From an uncultured Arenicella sp. (GTDB taxonomy: Bacteria; Pseudomonadota; Gammaproteobacteria; Arenicellales; Arenicellaceae), in contig CALJJR010000001.1 in assembly GCA_937973905.1 (NCBI GenBank), positions 1 through 64,000 on the forward strand: 64,000 nucleotides of DNA. Direction: 5' to 3'. How positions within the stretch are numbered: position 1 is the stretch's first letter; each line of letters opens with the position of its first letter. Positions 19,283 through 28,514 of the stretch are shown piece after piece. The notes below the pieces were generated by a model that did not search any database, was not told the origin of the DNA, and worked only from the letters and a program-made list of their open reading frames with translations. A program made the translations under genes and the position numbers.

Positions 19283-19869
19283 TGGCACAAGCTCGGCGAA
19301 TTAAAAACAAACCGAGAAAAACAGCCGAAAAGAAGAAATCCCCAAGCTGGGATCTTCCATGGGGCTTGGTCGTGGTAATTCTGATTTGCGGTATCGTAAT
19401 TGGGATGCTGATCAATGGCGTGCAAAACGACAATCCTCGTTTTGGTGCAGGATTAAAACAACTGCTGAACAGTACACCCAAAACCGAAGACCAAGACCCT
19501 GAGATAGCGGCGCTGTTGGAAAACCAAAGCACGGAGAAAGATTTCGAATTTTACGAACTCTTACCCGATATCGACAAAGTAATGCCCGACGATTTGCCGG
19601 ATGCAGAACCCACCAGACCGCCAGAAAATGTCGACTATTTTTTACAAGCTGCGTCATTTCGCGCCTACGCCGATGCGGAAAAATTACGCGCCAGGCTAGC
19701 ATTAAAAGGATTCAAGTCGGTAACCCAGGCCCGCGACGTAAAAGGCGACGGCACCTACTATCGCGTACGACTTGGCCCTTATCCAGACAAACGCAAAGCT
19801 AAAACGGCAAAAAACAAATTACAAAGGCTGGGTGTAAGGCCTTTCGTGTATAGCGTAAAGAAGTCTTAG
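19282..19869 (+). CDS. ftsN: SPOR-domain protein, FtsN-like
   Basis: Predicted bitopic division protein that binds denuded septal glycan. 195 residues: basic cytoplasmic N-terminus (MAQARRIKNKPRKTAEKKK), one transmembrane helix (about 31-50), an acidic linker, and a C-terminal SPOR domain (YFLQAASFRAYADAEKLRARL...YYRVRLGPYPDKRKAKTAK). The ORF track runs the frame back to 19147 inside argS; the real start is the ATG overlapping the argS stop. argS followed by a SPOR/FtsN gene is the Pseudomonas order. The FtsN name rests on position and layout, not on the poorly conserved essential region. Confidence 0.82.
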   Translation: MAQARRIKNKPRKTAEKKKSPSWDLPWGLVVVILICGIVIGMLINGVQNDNPRFGAGLKQLLNSTPKTEDQDPEIAALLENQSTEKDFEFYELLPDIDKVMPDDLPDAEPTRPPENVDYFLQAASFRAYADAEKLRARLALKGFKSVTQARDVKGDGTYYRVRLGPYPDKRKAKTAKNKLQRLGVRPFVYSVKKS

Positions 19870-19916
19870 AGAATTTGTGTAAATCGCTTTTAACTAGTCT
19901 CGAACACTCGAAGCCG

Positions 19917-20375
19917 CTAATTATAAATAAAGATATACGCATTGAGGCTGGTTGCCAGCGCTATCCAGACTAGGTACGGCAATAGCAAAAACCCTGGCAA
20001 GGTTTTTTTCTTTCGCATACACATAGCCACCATTACCCCAATCAGGATCAACAAGATCACGATATCGAGCAATGCCAAACCTACCCAGTGTTGCCCAAAG
20101 AACAACCAGGACCACGCAGCGTTTAAGACGAGTTGCGCCGACCAAAGTAATTTCAACTGACCATCATTCGAGGCGAAGATTAACCATCCAGCGATGGCAA
20201 TCATTGCGTAGAGAATAGTCCATACAATAGGGAACGCAATATTGGGCGGGTTCCATGGCGCCCGTTCTAAGCCTTCATACCAAACACCCGGCTCAAATTG
20301 GGCGCCAAAGGCGGCAACGGCGTAACAAAGAATCACAAAGATCGCCAAGTGCCACCATTTTGCATTGGTCTGCAT
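19917..20375 (-). CDS. tspO: TspO/MBR family tryptophan-rich sensory protein
   Basis: Five-helix membrane protein of the TspO/peripheral benzodiazepine receptor family, which binds porphyrins and related ligands. 152 residues from the ATG at 20375, chosen for the TTGGAG Shine-Dalgarno seven bases upstream (the ORF track starts 12 codons earlier). Family signatures: WYEGLERAPWNPPNIAFPIVW after TM1, LNAAWSWLFFG, and a Trp-rich composition. Stands alone between the SPOR gene and zapE on the opposite strand. Whether it senses tetrapyrroles here is unknown. Confidence 0.92.
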   Translation of the reverse strand: MQTNAKWWHLAIFVILCYAVAAFGAQFEPGVWYEGLERAPWNPPNIAFPIVWTILYAMIAIAGWLIFASNDGQLKLLWSAQLVLNAAWSWLFFGQHWVGLALLDIVILLILIGVMVAMCMRKKKTLPGFLLLPYLVWIALATSLNAYIFIYN

Positions 20376-20468
20376 ATAGAACTCCAATTTGGTTTTGGCT
20401 ACAACAGCCAAGACAATGAGTTAAACTTTGGCGCCATAATAACACTCGCCGCAATTTCCTTCGTCCAC

Positions 20469-21569
20469 ATGGATTCAACACCAATCGGTCGTTATGAGAA
20501 CGATCTCAACAAACCCGATTTTTTGGAAGACGCTGCCCAACGCATGGCGGTTGAGCATTTGCAGCGGCTGTTCGAAGAACTTGTAGCTCATACGCCGCCA
20601 CCACTGACCTTCTTACAAAAATTAGGTTTGCAGAAAACAGAGAATCCAAAACCAGTTAAAGGCCTGTACTTTTGGGGTGGCGTGGGGCGCGGTAAAACTT
20701 ACTTGGTCGATACATTTTTTGAATGTCTGCCGTTTGAGAACAAATTGCGTATGCATTTTCATCGCTTTATGCAACGGGTGCACACTGAACGCAAAGCGCT
20801 GAGCCAACAACAAGACCCCCTAAAGATCGTAGCAGATCAGCTGGCTTCCGAAGCGCGGGTACTTTGTTTTGATGAATTCGTTGTGAACGACGTTGCTGAT
20901 GCCGTTATTTTGGTGAAGCTGATGGAACGACTGTTTGACCATGGCGTGAGTCTTGTGGCGACCTCGAACGTTGAGCCAAAAGAACTGTATCTTGGCGGGC
21001 TGCAGCGGGACTTGTTTTTACCCGCTATTGATATGATTTACGACCACACAGAGGTTGTAAATATAGATTCTGGTATTGATTACCGGCTGCGATTTTTAGA
21101 TAAAGCGGAAATCTATTTCTGCCCGCTTGGAGACGACGCGCATCATGGCATGACCTACAATTTCGAACATTTGGCACCAGAACATGGCACGCAGCAAGGG
21201 GTAATCAATATTGAGGGTAGAGATTTAGAATATATCCGCCGGGCAGACGGCGTAATTTGGTTCACCTTTGACGAACTGTGTGATGGGCCTCGTTCGCAAA
21301 ATGACTATATTGAGCTGGCCCGCTGTTTTCAGTCCATGCTTATTTCAGAAGTCCCTGTTCTTGATAAGCTCAAAGAAGATCAAGCACGTCGATTTATAAA
21401 TCTCGTTGACGTACTTTACGACCACAGCGTTAAGCTGATTATTTCGGCCGCGGCGCCCGTATTGGATTTGTACACCGGCAGCAAAGTAGAGTTTGAATTC
21501 CAACGCACGGTAAGCCGACTACAAGAGATGCAATCTCATGATTATCTTGCGCTAAGGCACAAACCCTGA
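20469..21569 (+). CDS. zapE: cell division ATPase ZapE (AFG1 family)
   Basis: AFG1-type P-loop ATPase that in E. coli associates with the Z-ring under stress. 366 residues (E. coli 375). Walker A GLYFWGGVGRGKTYLVD, then LRMHFHRFMQRVH, Walker B VLCFDEFVVNDVADAVIL, and sensor segment LVATSNVEPKELYLGGLQRDLFLPAI. The C-terminal FDELCDGPRSQNDYIELA is characteristic of the family. The ORF track begins at 20298 in the tspO promoter region; the ATG at 20469 gives the standard ENDLNKPDFLEDAAQ start. Divergent from tspO. Confidence 0.95.
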   Translation: MDSTPIGRYENDLNKPDFLEDAAQRMAVEHLQRLFEELVAHTPPPLTFLQKLGLQKTENPKPVKGLYFWGGVGRGKTYLVDTFFECLPFENKLRMHFHRFMQRVHTERKALSQQQDPLKIVADQLASEARVLCFDEFVVNDVADAVILVKLMERLFDHGVSLVATSNVEPKELYLGGLQRDLFLPAIDMIYDHTEVVNIDSGIDYRLRFLDKAEIYFCPLGDDAHHGMTYNFEHLAPEHGTQQGVINIEGRDLEYIRRADGVIWFTFDELCDGPRSQNDYIELARCFQSMLISEVPVLDKLKEDQARRFINLVDVLYDHSVKLIISAAAPVLDLYTGSKVEFEFQRTVSRLQEMQSHDYLALRHKP

Positions 21570-21618
21570 ACACAAAAACAACGATTAAAGCAACACACGC
21601 CCTTTACAGGAACCAGAG

Positions 21619-22341
21619 CTATTCTTGATTTGACTCGTCTCCCTCATCGTCTTTTTCTTCGTCGCTCTCATCACCCTCTTCGTCTTCAGGCTCTGGATCA
21701 GGGTCAATTACCCCCATTTTAATTGCTTCGGCTTTCACCTTTTCGGCATAGGTGAGAGATTTTTCTGATGCTTTCTCGGCCTCGGAGAATTCAGCTTGGG
21801 CTTTTGCGAGCGCCTCTTCAGCCTCCCGTTTCTCGCGATTCAACCGACCAACCTCTCGACGTGATTGTTTAACTTCGAAACGCATCACGCCTTCATCCAA
21901 TTCTGAACCGCAGGACCAAGATGCTATTTTAACCCCTTGCTCATCGTCACCCTGCGGAAACCAAGCCACGCCTTCAGTTAAAAAATAGGTGCCATGCAGT
22001 TGACGCTCACTTTCAGCCGGCACCAGAGTAGCGACGTCGCAATTTTTCTTAGTATAGAGCTGACACACAGGAAAGCCGATCTGCAACATTTTAAATACGC
22101 GGGTCTTCTTAAGCAGATTGTGACAACCCTCTCCTTTGGATTCACCGCCGGTAAGTGCGATGCGATCGGCTTGAAGCTGCTTATTCGCTTTGTAGAAACG
22201 CACGCTTTGTTTTGGGCTGACGGCCTTTGCCAAAAAGGGCTTTTGATTTTTCTTATCTTGCGCGACCGCAGATTGCAAGACACTCACACCGAGCATCATC
22301 AATGCCAACAATAGGGCATTGCGACAAATTCTCTTATTCAT
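21619..22341 (-). CDS. exported coiled-coil protein with acidic tail, function unknown
   Basis: 240 residues. A signal peptide (MNKRICRNALLLALMMLGVSVLQSAVAQ) directs it to the periplasm. The central part has four to five cysteines (GCHNLL, VCQLYTKKNCDVATLV, SWSCGSE) that could pair as disulfides. Residues about 160-215 form a charged Ala/Glu coiled coil (LNREKREAEEALAKAQAEFSE), and the last 25 residues are nearly all Asp/Glu/Ser. I do not recognise a family. It lies 39 bp after the DUF2782 gene on the same strand and may be cotranscribed with it. Confidence 0.7.
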   Translation of the reverse strand: MNKRICRNALLLALMMLGVSVLQSAVAQDKKNQKPFLAKAVSPKQSVRFYKANKQLQADRIALTGGESKGEGCHNLLKKTRVFKMLQIGFPVCQLYTKKNCDVATLVPAESERQLHGTYFLTEGVAWFPQGDDEQGVKIASWSCGSELDEGVMRFEVKQSRREVGRLNREKREAEEALAKAQAEFSEAEKASEKSLTYAEKVKAEAIKMGVIDPDPEPEDEEGDESDEEKDDEGDESNQE

Positions 22342-22380
22342 TCTATTTTTGTTTTTACTGTAAGGAAATTGACGAAGAGT

Positions 22381-22827
22381 CTACCAAGACCCGAGTTTCC
22401 ATTTGGGTAGGTTAGGTGTTTCTTCAATGTCATTGGAGGTTGACTCAAGCTTGCCGTCGGAATCCGTTTCTTCAATGTATTGTTTCGCACCCGACGAATG
22501 CTCCAACTCAATGCGATAAACCTGCCCATTTTCGCGTTTTGATTCAACTATCTCAGCTTCGCCAAGCAACCCGTCGATACCAGAAGTTTCGTTACTTTCT
22601 TCACTTTCTTCAGACTCCGTTGAGTTTTTGATAGCCGACTCAGTTTGTTCTGCCACTTCGGCCACAGCCGGTTGCCCCTTGGTTTCCTGTCCCAATTCTG
22701 GAGGCGCTTGTTGTGCATCCACCGCCCCTGCAGTCACTACACTCATCATAATAAGTTTTAAAAACAGAGTTTTCAGGCCATGAACGTGCTTATTCATGGG
22801 TAGCAAAAAGTAGCGCGAATTTGGCAT
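22381..22827 (-). CDS. DUF2782 exported protein, divergent from polA
   Basis: 148 residues. N-terminal signal sequence (hydrophobic around 18-36, ending GAVDAQQ), a Glu/Ser-rich linker, and a C-terminal DUF2782 domain: GQVYRIELEHSSGAKQYIEETDSDGKLE... ending in PNLPKWKLGSW, where the final W.l.SW is the family hallmark. The domain in Pseudomonas sits in the same place, divergent from polA. The 22827 start is kept because GGAGGG lies eight bases upstream; the next ATG at 22797 has none. The linker is longer than in short family members. Function unknown; a periplasmic partner is possible. Confidence 0.8.
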   Translation of the reverse strand: MPNSRYFLLPMNKHVHGLKTLFLKLIMMSVVTAGAVDAQQAPPELGQETKGQPAVAEVAEQTESAIKNSTESEESEESNETSGIDGLLGEAEIVESKRENGQVYRIELEHSSGAKQYIEETDSDGKLESTSNDIEETPNLPKWKLGSW

Positions 22828-22952
22828 GGTGGGTACCCTCCAAGGGTCTGTTGCAAGACAGCAAAAGCGTCACTGCATGGTATCATAACCGCTTTCCGCT
22901 CTAGGCAATACCAGCATGGCTTTAATGTGGCGATGTTGAACCCTGCAACTTG

Positions 22953-22958
22953 TAAAAT
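22953..22958 (+). promoter_or_regulatory. -10-like hexamer directly before polA
   Basis: TAAAAT, then six bases (CAGCCC), then the polA ATG. No Shine-Dalgarno is present. Same geometry as before hemB and engB. The -35 region is not recognisable, so confidence is low. Confidence 0.35.
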
Positions 22959-22964
22959 CAGCCC

Positions 22965-25667
22965 ATGCAAAAGCCACAACTCATTCTGGTAGACGGTTCC
23001 TCTTATCTCTACCGTGCGTTTTATGTTCCGCAACTTAAGCGCATGATGACAGCTTCTGGGCAGCCAACGGGTGCCGTATTTGGTACGATCAATATGCTCA
23101 AGAGCTTGGCCTCAGAGTACCCAGAAGCGCAAATCGTGACGATATTTGATGCCAAAGGCAAAATTTTTCGGCATGAGATGTACGGGGATTACAAGGCCAA
23201 CCGACCGCCCATGCCTGACGAGCTGCGCAGTCAAATCGATTATTTACACAGATCGATAAAAGCGCTCGGATTGCCGTTGATCGCTATGCCAGGAGTCGAG
23301 GCTGATGATGTCATCGGCACCTACGCAAAACTGGCTTGCGAGGCAGGCAAGACCGTACTCGTTGCGACTGGCGACAAAGATTTAGCACAAATCGTAAACG
23401 CTAGCGTGCATTTGATCGACACCATGAAGAAAGTCATCTATGACGAGGCTGGGGTGGTGAAAAAGTATGGCGTTAAACCTGAGCAAATTATCGACTATTT
23501 AACGCTGATGGGAGACTCGTCGGACAATATCCCCGGCGTGCCGAAAGTTGGCCCAAAAACGGCAGTGAAGTGGTTAAACGAGTACCAAACTCTGGACAAC
23601 TTAATCGAACATGCCGATGAAATCGGCGGCAAAGTGGGCGAGTATTTTCGCGAATTCATTCCACAACTTCCACTGAGCAAAGATCTAGTGACAATCAGGT
23701 GTGAACTCGACGTCGATCCACCACTAAAGGATTTGCAAAGCACGGAACCAGACCAAGCCACCTTGATCGAAATCTACGGCGAGCTGCAGTTTAAAAAATG
23801 GCTGGCCGAGATGGGGGAATCACTACCTGCGGCATCCGCAACAACGGCCGAATTCACCAAAGGTGAATATGAAATCATCTTCGCGCAAGAACGCTTACTC
23901 GAGTGGGTTGAAGAACTCGCAAACAGCCAAGGCTTCGCTTTCGATACCGAGACTACCTCGGTGCTGGCACAAGAAGCAGAATTGGTTGGCGTATCTTTTG
24001 CTATTGAAGCCGGGCGAGCCGCCTATGTGCCGGTGGCACACAAGTACTCAGACGCACCTACGCAACTGCAACGAGAGTGGGTTCTTGCGCAACTGCAACC
24101 CCTGTTAGAGAACTCTGAGCTGCCTAAGATTGGGCAAAACTTAAAGTACGACCAGAGCGTACTGAGCAATTACGACATCGAACTGCGCGGCGTCCGCTTT
24201 GATACCATGCTTGAGTCCTATGTTCTTAACAGTGTTAACTCCAGGCACGATATGGACACTCTGTCTGAGCTCCATCTTGGCCATACACCAGTGGCATTTA
24301 CCGAAGTCGCTGGGAAAGGTAAGGCTCAACTCACTTTTGATCAGATTGAAATTGAAAAAGCCGGCCATTACGCAGCAGAAGATGCGGATGTCACTTTGCA
24401 GCTGCATAACACCTTAATGCCACAACTGACGAATCAGCCAGCCCTGCATCGCATTTTTAACGAAATAGAAATGCCTTTGATTGGCGTTCTTTCTAGGATT
24501 GAGAGCAATGGTGTGTTAATCGATGACACATTGCTGATGCAACAAAGCCAGGAACTCGCACAGGGCATGCAAGAAACCGAAATTAAGGCATACGATTTAG
24601 CAGGTGGGGAGTTCAACTTAGCATCGCCAAAGCAAATTCAAGAAATTTTGTACGACAAGATGGGCCTCCCAGTGCTCAAGAAAACGCCTAAAGGAGCGCC
24701 CTCTACGGCTGAAGACGTATTACAAGATTTGGCGCTTGAACACGAGCTGCCACGCCTTATTCTCGAACACCGCAGTCTCGGCAAGTTAAAATCGACGTAC
24801 ACAGATAAGCTCCCAACGATGATAAGCAGCCGAACCGGCCGCGTTCATACCTCCTACCATCAAGCGGTGGCCGCCACAGGTCGTTTGTCATCGAGTGACC
24901 CTAATCTGCAAAACATCCCAATTCGAACCGAACAAGGGCGTCGTATTCGCGAAGCATTTGTTCCCGCTTCAGGCAATACCATCATTGCGGCAGATTATTC
25001 GCAAATTGAACTGCGCATCATGGCGCATTTATCTGGCGACGATACGCTTGTCGCAGCGTTTAGCGACGGCTTGGATATTCATCGTGCCACAGCGGCAGAA
25101 ATTTTTGATACCGCGTTGAGCGAAGTCACGGATGAACAGCGCAGACACTCAAAAGCGGTCAATTTCGGTCTAATTTATGGGATGTCTGCCTTCGGTTTGG
25201 CTAAACAATTGCATGTGGAACGCAAGCAGGCCCAAGCCTATATCGACCAGTATTTCGCTCGCTATCCAGGTGTGGCTGAGTATATGGAGCGGACTCGGGA
25301 ACAAGCGCGCGAGCAAGGCTTTGTTGAGACAGTATTTGGGCGACGTTTGTACCTCCCCGACATCAATGCGCGCAACCACAACGTTCGACAATACGCCGAG
25401 AGGACGGCCATTAATGCCCCAATGCAAGGTACCGCGGCCGATATAATCAAGCTCGCCATGATTGAAACTGACCACTGGTTACAACAAGCAGACAATGGCT
25501 GCAAAATGATTATGCAGGTACACGATGAGCTGGTTCTAGAAGCACCCCAAGAGACCGCGAGCGAAATACAAGCGGCTGTGATCTCACTCATGCAACAAGT
25601 TGTTGATCTGGCAATACCTTTAGTTGTTGATGCTGCTCAGGGCCAAAACTGGTCAGCGGCACATTAA
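22965..25667 (+). CDS. polA: DNA polymerase I
   Basis: Gap-filling and Okazaki-primer-removing polymerase. 900 residues (E. coli 928), with all three domains. 5'-3' exonuclease (about 1-290): VDGSSYLYRAFY, GVEADDVIGTYA, DSSDNIPGVPKVGPKTA. 3'-5' exonuclease (about 300-490): FAFDTETTS, GQNLKYDQSVL and YAAEDADVTLQLH keep the proofreading acidic residues. Polymerase: ADYSQIELRIMAHLSGD (motif A), RRHSKAVNFGLIYGM (motif B) and MQVHDELVLE (motif C). Divergent from the DUF2782 gene as in Pseudomonas. No obvious defect. Confidence 0.98.
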   Translation: MQKPQLILVDGSSYLYRAFYVPQLKRMMTASGQPTGAVFGTINMLKSLASEYPEAQIVTIFDAKGKIFRHEMYGDYKANRPPMPDELRSQIDYLHRSIKALGLPLIAMPGVEADDVIGTYAKLACEAGKTVLVATGDKDLAQIVNASVHLIDTMKKVIYDEAGVVKKYGVKPEQIIDYLTLMGDSSDNIPGVPKVGPKTAVKWLNEYQTLDNLIEHADEIGGKVGEYFREFIPQLPLSKDLVTIRCELDVDPPLKDLQSTEPDQATLIEIYGELQFKKWLAEMGESLPAASATTAEFTKGEYEIIFAQERLLEWVEELANSQGFAFDTETTSVLAQEAELVGVSFAIEAGRAAYVPVAHKYSDAPTQLQREWVLAQLQPLLENSELPKIGQNLKYDQSVLSNYDIELRGVRFDTMLESYVLNSVNSRHDMDTLSELHLGHTPVAFTEVAGKGKAQLTFDQIEIEKAGHYAAEDADVTLQLHNTLMPQLTNQPALHRIFNEIEMPLIGVLSRIESNGVLIDDTLLMQQSQELAQGMQETEIKAYDLAGGEFNLASPKQIQEILYDKMGLPVLKKTPKGAPSTAEDVLQDLALEHELPRLILEHRSLGKLKSTYTDKLPTMISSRTGRVHTSYHQAVAATGRLSSSDPNLQNIPIRTEQGRRIREAFVPASGNTIIAADYSQIELRIMAHLSGDDTLVAAFSDGLDIHRATAAEIFDTALSEVTDEQRRHSKAVNFGLIYGMSAFGLAKQLHVERKQAQAYIDQYFARYPGVAEYMERTREQAREQGFVETVFGRRLYLPDINARNHNVRQYAERTAINAPMQGTAADIIKLAMIETDHWLQQADNGCKMIMQVHDELVLEAPQETASEIQAAVISLMQQVVDLAIPLVVDAAQGQNWSAAH

Positions 25668-25829
25668 CTCGGGTGCAGGCGGCAAGGTTTTGGTTTAAAA
25701 TCAGGCAATTGGGTGGAAAATTAAAACGGTCATCGGGCTCGTGTCCGTCGTTTCCGCAACATTAGTTGCACGACGAAGGTGGGTCGAAGTGTTGGGTTAC
25801 ACTGAAAGAAGCGCCGTAATTTCAGGGTT

Positions 25830-27263
25830 ATGCAGAATAAAAATTTGATTAAATGGGCTGGGTTGTCGATTGTTTTTGTAACGATCATTTGGTGGTTGTG
25901 GCCATCGGAATCTGATGATCTCAACGCACAACTCGATAGTGCATCGGGCGGTCAAAGCTTGGTCTCTGCAATTCAACCAATCAATAATGCCGACGCCTTG
26001 ACGGGTTCGGAAAAACTACCCGAAAAATTAACTCAAGCCTTGGTATACACGCCGAATGCGCGCGATCTAAACGATTTTACCAGCGCGAATGAGGCCATCC
26101 AGTCAGGCAGTTATGAGGCTGCAATCACGCTGCTGAAAGGCATAATCGAGCGCCAGCCAGGCTTGTTGGAACCGTATATTAACTTAGCGTCGGCACAAGC
26201 AGCATCGGGCAATTTAGACGATGCGCGCAAGACCCTCATGCAAGGCCTAAGTGCCAACGAAAACTACGGCGCCCTGTTCAGCAATCTGCAAGACGTACAT
26301 GCGGCTCTCGCCGCGGACGCCTACCAACTTGCATTGGCTGAAAATGCAGGCGCACAAGTAAGTCCTCCAAAAAAATCCCTTAGACTGCCATTAGTGACTG
26401 CTCTGAATGCCAGCGTAAGTTCAAATGACGATGTTGCTCTACAGAAAGCGCGCTCACAAATAAAAAACCTGGAAGCCGCGTTAGCCGATAAACAAAAGGA
26501 ATTTGCTGCCGAACAAGCCTTGTTAGCGCAAGCAAGAACCGAACTCGCATCGAATCAAACATCGCTAACATCAACCCAAGAGCAATTAAAAGTTGCCGAA
26601 TCAGCGGCCTCTCTCAGTAACGAAGCGTCTTCCACGGCCAGCAGCAAAATTATCGCTTTGGAAACACGACTCACCGCGGCGCAACAAGAAATCGCGCAAA
26701 TGTCGAGCAACCATCAGGCTGAGATAGCGTCACTTAACCAGCAACTCCAGCAACAAAAGCTCGCTCTTTCAGAACAACAACTGTTAGCTAAACAGGCGCA
26801 AGAAAGGCAAGCTCAAGAGCTTGCAGCTAAGCAGGTCGCCGCTGCAACCGTTCAGCCTGAAGCCGCTCTGCAGACCGCACCTAAACCAGTAGCTTCAGAC
26901 ACTGCTCGAGACGTGAGCACGAATGGCATTGCGCATGTACGGAGCTGGGCAAAGGCGTGGTCGGCGCAAAATGTGTCTGATTACATTGCTCACTATTTAG
27001 ACGACTACTCTCCATCAGGCAGCGGATTGAGCAATGCGGATTGGCGTGCGCAACGACAGGTTCGACTGACCAATAAAGACTTTATCGAAGTGACGCTCAC
27101 TGACTTTGAAACTGAGCGTAAGGGCGATCAACTCCAAGTAAGATTTGTGCAGCGTTACCGCTCGAACACCATGGATGACACGATCCGCAAACAGATCAGT
27201 CTAGTGGCTCCAAATGGCGATTGGAACTCACCGCGGATTGTTGCAGAACAAGTTGTTCGCTAG
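25830..27263 (+). CDS. TPR/coiled-coil envelope protein with Cds6-type C-terminal domain
   Basis: 477 residues. An N-terminal membrane anchor (about 9-24) places the rest in the periplasm. Then a TPR-like pair (SGSYEAAITLLKGIIERQPG, LLEPYINLASAQAASGNLDDARKTLMQG), a long coiled coil rich in Gln/Ala/Glu (about 200-345), and a C-terminal NTF2-like domain (VRSWAKAWSAQNVSDYIAHYLDDYSP...). That C-terminal domain matches by eye the end of the following L,D-transpeptidase (IQAWQKDWESLNTQAYLDHYS), so the genes share a module of the type found at the end of Cds6-like proteins. It lacks the catalytic YkuD domain and may be a partner or scaffold. 9 bp before the LDT gene. Confidence 0.75.
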   Translation: MQNKNLIKWAGLSIVFVTIIWWLWPSESDDLNAQLDSASGGQSLVSAIQPINNADALTGSEKLPEKLTQALVYTPNARDLNDFTSANEAIQSGSYEAAITLLKGIIERQPGLLEPYINLASAQAASGNLDDARKTLMQGLSANENYGALFSNLQDVHAALAADAYQLALAENAGAQVSPPKKSLRLPLVTALNASVSSNDDVALQKARSQIKNLEAALADKQKEFAAEQALLAQARTELASNQTSLTSTQEQLKVAESAASLSNEASSTASSKIIALETRLTAAQQEIAQMSSNHQAEIASLNQQLQQQKLALSEQQLLAKQAQERQAQELAAKQVAAATVQPEAALQTAPKPVASDTARDVSTNGIAHVRSWAKAWSAQNVSDYIAHYLDDYSPSGSGLSNADWRAQRQVRLTNKDFIEVTLTDFETERKGDQLQVRFVQRYRSNTMDDTIRKQISLVAPNGDWNSPRIVAEQVVR

Positions 27264-27272
27264 ACAAATAAC

Positions 27273-28496
27273 ATGCAGCAAAGCAACGTGAAAAAGTTTG
27301 CCCCATTGCTAGCAACTATTAGCCTGCTAATGGCCGGTATTTTGCCCTCCAGCGCGAACAACCATGGCGACTACAATACGTACGAGCCAGCCATCCTAAA
27401 AATTATTGAAACGATCAAAAATGGTGAGCTCAACAACGCGTTAGTGCTAACTGAAACTCACTTGCAAGAGTTTCCAAAGAGTCGCGTGGGCCACTTGCTC
27501 AAAGCCGACATATTACAAGCACTGGTCTTTAACCCGACTTCTTTCACTAGCTCTTCTTACCAGAGGACTAAGGAAATCCCAATCAGCTCAGAAACAACAC
27601 TGGGTTTACGCCATCAAATCCGCAATCGATGGTTACATCACAATCGCGATCAATTAACACACTCAAAATTACCTGCCAGCTTGGTCGACATGGGTCGTCA
27701 CAAACATGTGATGGTCAGTGATATGAGTGCTGGCAGGCTCTACCTCTATAGAAATAGAAATGGCGAACCTGAACTCGTCAAAGATTATTATCTCACCGTC
27801 GGCTCGGCGGGTTATGGAAAAGAATACGAAGGAGATAACAAGACTCCGATTGGCGTGTACTCCATTTATCAACACATTCCCGGTGCTGAGCTACCTGATC
27901 TTTACGGCAAGGGCGCGTATCCGGTGGACTATCCAAACCGTTACGATCGGGCACTAAAACGTACCGGTTACGGAATCTGGCTGCACGGCACCCCGTCAAA
28001 TACGTATGCACGTTCTCCTTGGGCCAGCGAGGGCTGCTTTGTTCTCAGCAATGATGATTTGCTGGACATTGAAAAGTACATTGATGTCGAAGGTCGAACC
28101 CCAGTTATCTTGGCGGATGAAATAGAGTGGGTGTCTCCTGCAGAACTTGATCAACGACGTGAACGGCTAAATCGTACCATTCAAGCTTGGCAAAAAGATT
28201 GGGAGAGCCTGAATACACAAGCCTATCTTGATCATTACTCGCGCGAGAACTTTAATTTCGGCACTGAGAACTTCAACCCTTGGGCACGCCGTAAAGAACA
28301 AGTGAATGCAGCAAAAACTTTTATTCAAGTGGATCTCGCCGTGGAAAGTCTATTTCTCTATCCGGGTGAGACAGACATGTTTGTGGTGCAATACCAACAA
28401 AAGTATCTCTCGAATAACTATGCGGGAGCGACCACTAAAGAACAGTACTGGCGGCGAGAAAGTGACGGCCGCTGGAGAATCGTTTACGAGAGCTAG
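27273..28496 (+). CDS. L,D-transpeptidase (YkuD domain) with C-terminal NTF2-like domain
   Basis: Periplasmic peptidoglycan cross-linking or anchoring enzyme. 407 residues: signal peptide (MQQSNVKKFAPLLATISLLMAGILPSSA), a short TPR-like segment (IKNGELNNALVLTETHLQEFPKSRVGHLLKADILQ), the YkuD domain (about 150-285) with catalytic motif WLHGTPSNTYARSPWASEGC containing the nucleophile Cys and its His, then an NTF2-like domain (about 300-407) shared with the upstream protein. TPR-YkuD-NTF2 is the layout of Cds6/LD-transpeptidase proteins. Together with the TPR partner and the M14 gene it makes a murein-processing group. Confidence 0.9.
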   Translation: MQQSNVKKFAPLLATISLLMAGILPSSANNHGDYNTYEPAILKIIETIKNGELNNALVLTETHLQEFPKSRVGHLLKADILQALVFNPTSFTSSSYQRTKEIPISSETTLGLRHQIRNRWLHHNRDQLTHSKLPASLVDMGRHKHVMVSDMSAGRLYLYRNRNGEPELVKDYYLTVGSAGYGKEYEGDNKTPIGVYSIYQHIPGAELPDLYGKGAYPVDYPNRYDRALKRTGYGIWLHGTPSNTYARSPWASEGCFVLSNDDLLDIEKYIDVEGRTPVILADEIEWVSPAELDQRRERLNRTIQAWQKDWESLNTQAYLDHYSRENFNFGTENFNPWARRKEQVNAAKTFIQVDLAVESLFLYPGETDMFVVQYQQKYLSNNYAGATTKEQYWRRESDGRWRIVYES

Positions 28497-28514
28497 TGCA
28501 ATTGACGTGCCACA

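Noticed and set aside
20298-20468. Upstream extension of the zapE ORF
   Set aside because: It is antisense to the tspO start region and gives a non-conserved N-terminus.
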